A DNA stretch of 37,047 bases from a virus. Below, one piece after another: positions 32,224 to 37,047 of the stretch. The DNA lies in the IMG/VR virus record IMGVR_UViG_3300017991_000230, positions 1 to 37,047 of that record; one strand, given 5' to 3'. The position numbers and the translations under genes are program-made. The stretch's first letter is position 1. Each line of letters opens with the position of its first letter. The notes under the pieces were generated by a model. The model was not told the DNA's origin. It worked only from the letters and a program-made list of their open reading frames with translations, and did not search any database.

Positions 32224-33303
32224 ATGGCGATTATAAGTAAGCCAGATTTAACAAGAGTATGGGCCGCATCAGCAGGGGTCGGGGATATTACTGATCCCGG
32301 TAATACTAAGTTCGATGAAGGTTGGGCTAAAGAAATCCCACCTTACGAGTATTTCAATTTCCTTCAGAATATGTTTTCTGGTGGTCTTGGTCATATTAAC
32401 GAGCAAGGTATTGGTCTCTGGGACGCAAACACGAACTACGCCAATAAAGGTTGGGCTCGTGGTTCTGACGGTGTTGTTTACCAATCTAAAGCGGCCGATA
32501 ACCAAGGTAACGATCCTACCGGAGCCGGAGCGGCACAATGGGACGCCGTTAATCCGTTAGGCGAAGCCAACACAGCTTCTAATGTCGGCACTGGCGAAGG
32601 TGGTGTTTATAAACAGAAAGCAGGAGTTAATCTTGAACTACGCACAATTAAAGCCGGTTCTAATGTAACTATTGTTCAGAACTCAAACGACATCACCATC
32701 TCAGCCGCTGCGGGTGGGGAAAGTAACACAGGTTCTAATGTTGGTACTGGTGCTGGATTAGTATTTAAAGATAAGACCGGGGTTACTCTTAACTTTAAAC
32801 GCGTAGCCCAATCGGGAGCAATAAACGTAAGTAACGGAACCAACAATATAACAATCGGGGTCGATAGTTCAAGTGAAACCCAAGTCGGCGTTATCGAACG
32901 GGCCACTCAAGCAGAAGCAGAAGCAGGTACTGATAACGCAAGAGCAATGACACCTTTAAGGGTTCAACAAGCAATAGACGCTAATTCTTTCGACGGTACT
33001 GTCTCTTCTTTAGGTACCCGTAGCACAGATGGAACCTGGACTTTATCTAGCCTTACTGCAAATAAGCCCGTGTACATCGTAGCCGATTGTGGGGCAGCCA
33101 ATCAGTATTGTTATCTTAGAACATCTTCAGGTAGTTTAGATAACGATGGTAGTGGTGTCATTTATATGTTCGGCCGTATAAGCGCAGGGGGGCAAAGCGA
33201 CGCCACATCGACTAAAGCTATGTCGCTTGTTCCAAATAGCACGTCGTTATCTTTAGAGGTAACATTCCCAGTCGCTGGTATTTCACTCAGAGCGTACCAA
33301 TAG
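32224..33303 (+). CDS. Tail fibre / receptor-binding protein
   Basis: The second of two adjacent ATGs (32224) is 5 nt after AAGGAG, so it is preferred over 32221, giving 359 residues. The N-terminus (ISKPDLTRVWAASAGVGDIT, then EIPPYEYFNFLQNM) is a typical baseplate-attachment region. Two repeats of about 48 residues follow (around 115-162 and 167-214; each NTxSNVGTGxG...ITIS). A linker with ATQAEAEAGTDNARAMTPLR is the widespread phage fibre motif, and a unique C-terminal domain (from about residue 255) probably binds the receptor. Confidence 0.85.
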   Translation: MAIISKPDLTRVWAASAGVGDITDPGNTKFDEGWAKEIPPYEYFNFLQNMFSGGLGHINEQGIGLWDANTNYANKGWARGSDGVVYQSKAADNQGNDPTGAGAAQWDAVNPLGEANTASNVGTGEGGVYKQKAGVNLELRTIKAGSNVTIVQNSNDITISAAAGGESNTGSNVGTGAGLVFKDKTGVTLNFKRVAQSGAINVSNGTNNITIGVDSSSETQVGVIERATQAEAEAGTDNARAMTPLRVQQAIDANSFDGTVSSLGTRSTDGTWTLSSLTANKPVYIVADCGAANQYCYLRTSSGSLDNDGSGVIYMFGRISAGGQSDATSTKAMSLVPNSTSLSLEVTFPVAGISLRAYQ

Positions 33304-33312
33304 GAGATAATC

Positions 33313-33747
33313 ATGAGAGTATTTTTCGTAGACGAATTGATAATCAACTGTGAGGATGATGATCCTCGTATCGAAGACTTTGGGTTGGAAGGTGAAGAAA
33401 TCGACATATCTATTTTCGGTAACTTAGCTGGATACGCAAGTAACGGCAATACAACTAAGGTTGGTGATGATTGGGTTTTCGATTCTGCTTCTGTCCAAGC
33501 TAAGATAGATGAATTCGAGAACAGTCCATCTCAGCTAAAGTTAAAAGGTGTTGAAATTGAAGGTGTTATGTGCTCAGCCACCTCAGAAGATATGTGGGGA
33601 TTAAAATGTATCGAAGACGACATAGAAGCAGGCGGTACAACCACATTCCAATTCACAAACGGTAATGAGCTTCAGTTGAGACCAGATAACATAGAAGATT
33701 TCAAAGCCATCTGGGTTCCTTTTAGGAAGTCATTCTTCAAACCCTAA
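33313..33747 (+). CDS. Hypothetical protein downstream of the fibre
   Basis: The 144-residue acidic protein is preceded by GGAG and overlaps the next gene by one base (TAATG). It appears to be a mixed alpha/beta protein (VFFVDELIINCEDDDPRIED; VQAKIDEFENSPSQLKLKGV) with two cysteine-bearing loops. A fibre-assembly chaperone is plausible from position, but nothing in the sequence proves it. Confidence 0.6.
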   Translation: MRVFFVDELIINCEDDDPRIEDFGLEGEEIDISIFGNLAGYASNGNTTKVGDDWVFDSASVQAKIDEFENSPSQLKLKGVEIEGVMCSATSEDMWGLKCIEDDIEAGGTTTFQFTNGNELQLRPDNIEDFKAIWVPFRKSFFKP

Positions 33748-34082
33748 TGCCTAATAGAATCGTAATCCCTAAACCAAACGGTTGTGGTCCTCAGTGGATG
33801 GAGAAATATTTACTTCTTCGTCTGCTGAGGCGTTTTCTTTTTGATTGGTTCTTCAAAGCTAGTTGTAAAAAGCATGACGAAGGATACACCAAGGGTGGGA
33901 ACGAAGTGAGGCGATTCGAGTGCGATTGGAAATTCATGCTTGCTATGTGGTGGGATTGCAAGACTGTCAAGTGGTGGTTCAAACCTTGTGCGTACCCCAT
34001 GGCGATTATATATTTCTCATTAGTTAGGTTGTTAGGTTGGTTGATTTTTAACTATTCGGAAGACGGAGTTGTTCATGATTAA
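33747..34082 (+). CDS. Phospholipase A2-like membrane protein (candidate lysis enzyme)
   Basis: The 111-residue protein contains a secreted-PLA2-like active site: NGCGP (residues 11-15) where PLA2 has its calcium loop, then SCKKHDEGYTKGG (39-51) with His43-Asp44 and Tyr47 in the CCxxHDxxY arrangement, and Asp60 as a possible dyad partner. Cysteines 13, 40, 59 and 71 could form disulfides. A hydrophobic helix (PMAIIYFSLVRLLGWLIF, about 85-102) would anchor it in a membrane. It sits in the lysis position before a lipoprotein, and no standard endolysin is visible. The phospholipase activity is inferred from the motif. Confidence 0.6.
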   Translation: MPNRIVIPKPNGCGPQWMEKYLLLRLLRRFLFDWFFKASCKKHDEGYTKGGNEVRRFECDWKFMLAMWWDCKTVKWWFKPCAYPMAIIYFSLVRLLGWLIFNYSEDGVVHD

Positions 34083-34653
34083 GTATCTTATGTTGTTCGT
34101 TTTAATTATCCCGTTCTATGGTTGCGTAGGTATACCCGTTATGGCTCCGAATCAAAGCGGGGATGCAACTGCGAAACTCTTGTTAGAGTTTATGAAAGAT
34201 ATGGATAAGAAAGAAACCCCTGCATTAGTTAATATTCATATCGATCCCGCTTCTCTCGCTAATATGGGGGACGAAGGATTAGCTCAAATGGCTAAGGTTA
34301 TAGAAGCGGCGGGTACGGCGGCTTCTAAAGTACCTCAGAACGTTGTTAAAAGCAAAACAACTACGAACATGGATAGCGAAGAGGAATCTTCATTCTCAAC
34401 CCGAGAAAGTATGATGGCTACAGGATTGGGACTTTGTTTAATCGCGTTCGCTATTATAGCCTTCTTTAAATGGTTAAGACGAACACCAGTTGGTGAAGTA
34501 GGTGGTGCGGTCATAGATACAGGTACTGCTTACTTCAAGCATAAATTAGAAGACCTGCAGGAAGATATGATGGAATGTACCAATCCGGATGAAATGACCC
34601 ATCTGAAAGAAAAATATAACAGAATTAAACAGAAAGCCTATACTTCCGGATAG
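34075..34653 (+). CDS. Lipoprotein with C-terminal membrane helix (u-spanin-like)
   Basis: The ATG at 34075 (GGAG, 6-nt gap) overlaps the previous gene by 8 nt and gives 192 residues. A lipoprotein signal (MIKYLMLFVLIIPFYGC) puts the lipid-carrying cysteine at residue 17, with valine next, favouring the outer membrane. About 95 periplasmic residues follow, then a membrane helix (MATGLGLCLIAFAIIAFFKW, about 114-133) and a charged cytoplasmic tail of about 60. Tethering outer to inner membrane in one chain is the layout of unimolecular spanins, though those usually lack so long a cytoplasmic tail. The gene at 35,333 has the same plan. Confidence 0.65.
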   Translation: MIKYLMLFVLIIPFYGCVGIPVMAPNQSGDATAKLLLEFMKDMDKKETPALVNIHIDPASLANMGDEGLAQMAKVIEAAGTAASKVPQNVVKSKTTTNMDSEEESSFSTRESMMATGLGLCLIAFAIIAFFKWLRRTPVGEVGGAVIDTGTAYFKHKLEDLQEDMMECTNPDEMTHLKEKYNRIKQKAYTSG

Positions 34654-35203
34654 CCTCTCGCAAATCCTGCTGAACTTTGGCACGTTCACCTAACCGAGAC
34701 AGGATTGCTTCATCGATAGTCCGCTTCGCTACTAAATGGTGAACGCGGACCTTTTCTTTTACACCTGAGCGATCAACACGCTTATTGAGCTGAATATATA
34801 ATTCCAAGTCCCAGGGTAAACAGAACCAGCAAATATCTACCCCTCCATGTTGCATATTAAGACCATGTGCCATAGAACTAGCCTGTACAAAAAGTAGATC
34901 TATATCCTTGTTGTTCCACTTGTCCACAAGCTCTTTAGTTTTGCCTGCAGAGACACCAGAACCAATACGAGGTACACTCTTACCGAACTCCATCTGCAAG
35001 CGTTTAAGATCGTGTTTGAAGTGGTAAACAACCATTAAAGGTTTACCGTTGAGCTCTTCTATTAAATCGTTAAGGGCTTCTATCTTAGCATCGTGTACAT
35101 GTAGGGCTCTACGGGTCTTTCTGAACTCCTTCTCTTCCTCTTCAGATAACTCTTCAGGTATATCCTCATAGACCGCACCATTGGCCATCTGGTGGCAGGC
35201 CGT
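34625..35203 (-). pseudogene. SNF2-type helicase, C-terminal remnant
   Basis: The minus-strand frame carries the C-terminal half of a phage SNF2/SF2 helicase: ALNDLIEELNGKPLMVVYHF, a DIDLLFVQASSMAHGLNM motif V, and QLNKRVDRSG with VRVHHLVAKRTIDEAIL as motif VI. The whole N-terminal ATPase half (Walker A/B) is missing. Upstream of residue Met at 35188 the frame stays open for five codons to a stop (35204-35206), where the sequence changes to unrelated DNA. This points to a recombination or assembly break. The 3' end overlaps the convergent lipoprotein gene by 29 nt. Without the first half it cannot act as a helicase. Confidence 0.75.
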
Positions 35204-35237
35204 TTAGGTGCGATACTCCAACGGTTATGGATTATTC

Positions 35238-35336
35238 ATGACCAATTCAACAAGCGAAATCGAACTTTATATCATGGCCCTGATAATAATTATCGGGCTG
35301 GCGTGTTATTTTTCAGGAACTGGAGGTATGAGATGA
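35238..35336 (+). CDS. Tiny membrane protein (holin-like) of the right-flank lysis cassette
   Basis: A 32-residue frame carries one strongly hydrophobic helix (YIMALIIIIGLACYF) and ends in an ATGA overlap with the next gene; its last codons contain the GGAGG that serves that gene. A short membrane protein placed exactly before a lipoprotein parallels the membrane protein-lipoprotein pair at 33,747-34,653. It could be a small holin or antiholin. No ribosome site precedes its own ATG, so the call is tentative. Confidence 0.45.
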   Translation: MTNSTSEIELYIMALIIIIGLACYFSGTGGMR

Positions 35337-35806
35337 GATATATTTTAATTCTAACGGCCCTAATTGTTTCGGGGTGTGTTACTCCTGGCAAGACCACAAA
35401 AGAGGGCTCAGAGACGATGAGGCAGGGCCTAGAGACCCAGGGGGAGATACTAGAGTCCCAACCGCTTATTAAAGGTGATAATAATAATATTGAGAAGATC
35501 GAGATTCAGGGACAGCTACCCCAGGCAAAGCGGGATATTAGCGCAACAAGCGCATCTGATCTTCAATCCTCTTATTCTCTCGTGACAAGCATATCTATGG
35601 GATTAAACCTAATCCTGCTAGGACTTGGTATTATCCTGCTTAAAATGTCTCTCAAGGGCTCTAAAGCGGCAAGTGCGACCATGGGCCTGATTGATAACGG
35701 CATAGCCAAAGCGGTTGCCATGGCCTCAAGCTCTAAAGACGATAGGGAAATTGGGCATTTCCACAATTTGAGAGCCGAGCTTGAATCTATCAAGAAACAC
35801 CTGTAA
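35333..35806 (+). CDS. Lipoprotein with C-terminal membrane helix (u-spanin-like), right flank
   Basis: The ATG at 35333 has GGAGG with a 6-nt gap; the longer frame from 35192 would bury the signal. The 157-residue protein has a lipobox VSGC with Cys15 (then Val), a periplasmic segment of about 65 residues rich in Gln/Glu, one membrane helix (ISMGLNLILLGLGIILLKMS, about 85-104) and a cytoplasmic helical tail ending HNLRAELESIKKHL. It has the same domain order as the gene at 34,075, though sequence similarity is slight, so the two likely serve one role in two phages. U-spanin-like function is inferred from topology. Confidence 0.65.
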   Translation: MRYILILTALIVSGCVTPGKTTKEGSETMRQGLETQGEILESQPLIKGDNNNIEKIEIQGQLPQAKRDISATSASDLQSSYSLVTSISMGLNLILLGLGIILLKMSLKGSKAASATMGLIDNGIAKAVAMASSSKDDREIGHFHNLRAELESIKKHL

Positions 35807-35826
35807 TATGTAGTCAAACATTTGGA

Positions 35827-35903
35827 GGCTGTCCATACCGCAAGACCTCGCGGTGCTCTTGAACCCATCCCTCTGACTTCTAGGGTCAGATAGAGAGCCA
35901 GCC
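35827..35903 (+). ncRNA. Candidate structured RNA with three-way junction
   Basis: GGCTG (35827-35831) pairs with CAGCC (35899-35903) as a closing stem, enclosing ACCGC (35837-35841)/GCGGT (35850-35854) and TCTGAC (35872-35877)/GTCAGA (35885-35890; 7-nt loop). No open frame covers it, and a rho-independent terminator follows 24 nt later. It could be a small RNA or the folded 3' end of the lysis transcript. No known family is recognised. Confidence 0.35.
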
Positions 35904-35926
35904 CACTACCCCAGACCCCTCCCTAA

Positions 35927-35960
35927 GCCGTCCCTTTCGCATGATCGGGGCGGTTTTTTT
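35927..35960 (+). terminator. Rho-independent terminator after the right-flank lysis genes
   Basis: GCCGTCCC (35927-35934) pairs with GGGGCGGT (35947-35954) around a 12-nt loop and runs into seven T. It separates the late-type genes from the early-type operon that follows. Confidence 0.85.
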
Positions 35961-36022
35961 ATGCGTATTTCTTAGGGTTTTTGGTGATTTCTAAAAAACT
36001 TTGAAAATTCTTATTTTTAGTA

Positions 36023-36050
36023 TTGCGGAAAATAAGAGTACCCCTATAAT
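36023..36050 (+). promoter_or_regulatory. Promoter of the right-flank small-gene operon
   Basis: TTGCGG (36023-36028), a 16-nt spacer and a perfect TATAAT (36045-36050) lie 42 bp before the first ATG of the operon and just after a terminator. This is the best sigma70-type promoter in the window. Confidence 0.55.
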
Positions 36051-36091
36051 AATATTCAGTTCAACAAAACAGCTTTTAGAAAGGGCTAAAA

Positions 36092-36322
36092 ATGACAAAC
36101 GAAATCAAAACAGGCTACTACAAAGCGAACACCGGTCACGGAGTCTATTACTACGGCGAGGAAATCGACGATACGATCGATCACGTTTCATCAATTCAGA
36201 GCTTTTACTCACAACTTGAAACCCTGGGAGACGGCGAGGAAATCGCTTGTTTTTGCGACGCCGACGACGACGAGCAACTGAAAGAGATGCGCGATATTCG
36301 CGACGAGTACAGCATCAACTAA
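36092..36322 (+). CDS. Small acidic early-type protein, right flank
   Basis: The 76-residue protein is very acidic (DGEEIACFCDADDDEQLKEM) and tyrosine-rich near its start (GYYKANTGHGVYYYGEEIDD). Acidic small early phage proteins sometimes mimic DNA or inhibit host enzymes, but no family is recognised. It uses the repeated AAAGGG leader, is the first gene after the TATAAT promoter and is followed by a UUCG hairpin. Confidence 0.6.
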   Translation: MTNEIKTGYYKANTGHGVYYYGEEIDDTIDHVSSIQSFYSQLETLGDGEEIACFCDADDDEQLKEMRDIRDEYSIN

Positions 36323-36328
36323 AACAAA

Positions 36329-36344
36329 GCCCCCTTCGGGGGGC
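36329..36344 (+). terminator. UUCG-tetraloop hairpin between two small genes
   Basis: GCCCCC (36329-36334) pairs with GGGGGC (36339-36344) around a TTCG loop. Only three T follow (36348-36350), so it would attenuate rather than fully stop transcription, or protect the upstream mRNA end. Confidence 0.55.
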
Positions 36345-36364
36345 GCCTTTAGAAAGGGCTAAAA

Positions 36365-36634
36365 ATGACAGAAGAAATAACAAGAGACCAAACCCCGCCG
36401 CCAATGTCACTAGATGAAGTTAGTGATTGGATGACCGACTTTTGCACTGCAAACATGAAAATGGTTGGCGAGTCCGAACGGGTTGTCAGTCATGCGCTTT
36501 GGTATCTTGAGCAATTGCAAGAGCGCAAAGATCAGCTTGAAAAGGCAATCAAGGACCATAAACAAAAAGCCCATGGAGCCCTTTTTGCATCAGACATGGA
36601 AAAGGTAGACGCCGAATTGTGGGCAGTACTATGA
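36365..36634 (+). CDS. Small helical early-type protein, right flank
   Basis: The 89-residue protein is mostly helical, with a coiled-coil-like middle (LWYLEQLQERKDQLEKAIKD, about residues 45-64). It has the repeated AAAGGG leader and overlaps the next gene by 4 nt (ATGA). There is no membrane helix and no recognised domain. Confidence 0.55.
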   Translation: MTEEITRDQTPPPMSLDEVSDWMTDFCTANMKMVGESERVVSHALWYLEQLQERKDQLEKAIKDHKQKAHGALFASDMEKVDAELWAVL

Positions 36635-36810
36635 AAAACGCCTTGCTTAGTAGTAATGAAATAAAGATAGAAAAATCAAGTGCTTTAGATTTTGCCGAGA
36701 CTGTAATTGCTTTAGCAAGACTTACCCCGTATAACGCCAAACACCCCACAGTACGAAAGGCTTTACAACGGGCCTACTATTTAAGAAGCAAAGCGAGATT
36801 ACATGACTAA
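36631..36810 (+). CDS. Small hypothetical early-type protein, right flank
   Basis: The ATG at 36631 overlaps the previous stop (ATGA), giving 59 residues; the GTG at 36619 is less likely. The protein is helical and basic at its end (RKALQRAYYLRSKARLHD). It overlaps the next gene by 8 nt. No function is assigned. Confidence 0.5.
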   Translation: MKNALLSSNEIKIEKSSALDFAETVIALARLTPYNAKHPTVRKALQRAYYLRSKARLHD

Positions 36811-36994
36811 AAAGAAAACCCGCCGCAGCGTCCCTAGGCCCGGCTCAGGACGCAAGCCAACCGGAAAGCATGCCAGGGTATCAATCAACTGCCGGGTCAA
36901 GCCAGAGACAAAGCAGAGGCTTCAAGACATGGAGGGTTCCCTGGGCCGCAATATTGACATGGTTACAGAATATTTTCACAATTTGCCATTTTAG
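36803..36994 (+). CDS. Small basic DNA-binding-like protein (ribbon-helix-helix type)
   Basis: The 63-residue protein has a basic N-terminal arm (TKKKTRRSVPRPGSGRKPTG) and the segment VSINCRVKPETKQRLQDMEG followed by LGRNIDMVTEYF. A strand followed by two short helices is the pattern of ribbon-helix-helix regulators. It could repress the operon it belongs to. Its stop codon lies inside the third copy of the repeated leader. Confidence 0.6.
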   Translation: MTKKKTRRSVPRPGSGRKPTGKHARVSINCRVKPETKQRLQDMEGSLGRNIDMVTEYFHNLPF

Positions 36995-37006
36995 AAAGGG
37001 CGAGAT

Positions 37007-37047
37007 ATGAACCTATACGACTACCACAAACAGTTATCCCACAAGCT
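37007..37047 (+). CDS. Partial CDS running off the right edge
   Basis: The ATG at 37007 follows the AAAGGG leader with a 6-nt gap and opens MNLYDYHKQLSHK before the window ends. Too little is present to identify it, but the leader shows the operon continues. Confidence 0.5.
   Translation, partial: MNLYDYHKQLSHK

Larger units (their letters stand above)
36075..37000 (+). repeat. Repeated translation leader TTTAGAAAGGGCTAAAA
   Basis: The 17-bp leader and the following ATGACA are identical at 36075-36097 and 36348-36370, 23 bp in all. An 11-bp version (TTTAGAAAGGG) recurs at 36990-37000 before the gene that leaves the window. Each copy places AAAGGG 5-8 nt before an ATG, so it acts as the ribosome site of successive genes. 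Confidence 0.75.

Noticed and set aside
1-37047. CRISPR array, integrase gene or attachment-site repeats
   Set aside because: No regularly spaced repeats, no tyrosine or large serine integrase motifs, and no matching direct repeats at the two core junctions were seen by eye.

Overview
The window is dominated by the virion-assembly half of a contractile-tailed bacteriophage (Caudoviricetes, myovirus morphology). About 33.5 kb (roughly 1,700-35,190) reads as one phage: replication genes, a cluster of small accessory genes, packaging, head, neck, sheath, tube, tape measure, baseplate, fibre and lysis. Strong GGAGG-type ribosome sites, TAATG/ATGA gene junctions and lipoboxes point to a Gram-negative host. 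The head/tail set (DUF1073 portal, DUF2213, DUF2184 capsid, DUF3383 sheath, DUF3277 tube) is typical of myophages of Gammaproteobacteria, but the host is not fixed by the sequence. No integrase and no recognisable peptidoglycan-degrading endolysin are present.

Two flanks look foreign to this core. The left flank (1-~1,700) holds a frameshifted IS607-type recombinase remnant, a duplicated promoter/start for a small-terminase gene (one copy truncated, one intact) and the ATPase N-terminus of a second, unrelated large terminase that breaks off. The right flank (~35,190-37,047) holds a second lysis-like pair, a structured non-coding stretch with a terminator, and an early-type operon of small genes sharing a repeated leader. 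A minus-strand SNF2-type helicase remnant lies at the right junction with its N-terminal half missing. The window is therefore either a real mosaic (recombined prophages) or an assembly join; both junctions are pinpointed below.

Core layout. 1,716-6,281: divergent minus-strand acidic protein, cytosine methyltransferase, YdaS/Cro-like repressor, primase-polymerase/SF3 helicase and a small membrane protein. 6,282-6,549: repeat-rich non-coding region. 6,550-7,824: Lar-like zinc ribbon and four small unknown genes. 7,923-9,899: candidate small terminase and a large terminase split into separate ATPase and nuclease genes by a TAATG junction. 9,899-15,269: tiny basic ORF, portal, MuF-like protein, DUF2213 protein, decoration protein, major capsid protein and a small head protein, closed by a terminator. 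15,341-16,974: connector/neck genes. 16,971-23,372: an unusual adhesin cassette. It begins with a neck protein fused to about 930 residues of Ig-like, jelly-roll-like and LamG-like modules, followed by six small genes that include two paralogous lectin-like proteins. 23,433-33,303: sheath, tube, terminator, tail-assembly chaperone with a textbook -1 frameshift site, tape measure, baseplate and fibre. 33,313-34,653: a phospholipase-A2-like membrane protein and a lipoprotein with a C-terminal membrane helix (u-spanin-like).

The most interesting points are the neck-anchored adhesin, the split terminase, the phospholipase-like plus u-spanin-like lysis cassette that occurs in analogous form twice, the AAATTTA frameshift in the chaperone, the acidic/basic dual-coding overlap of portal and MuF genes, and the duplicated leaderless promoter-start module.
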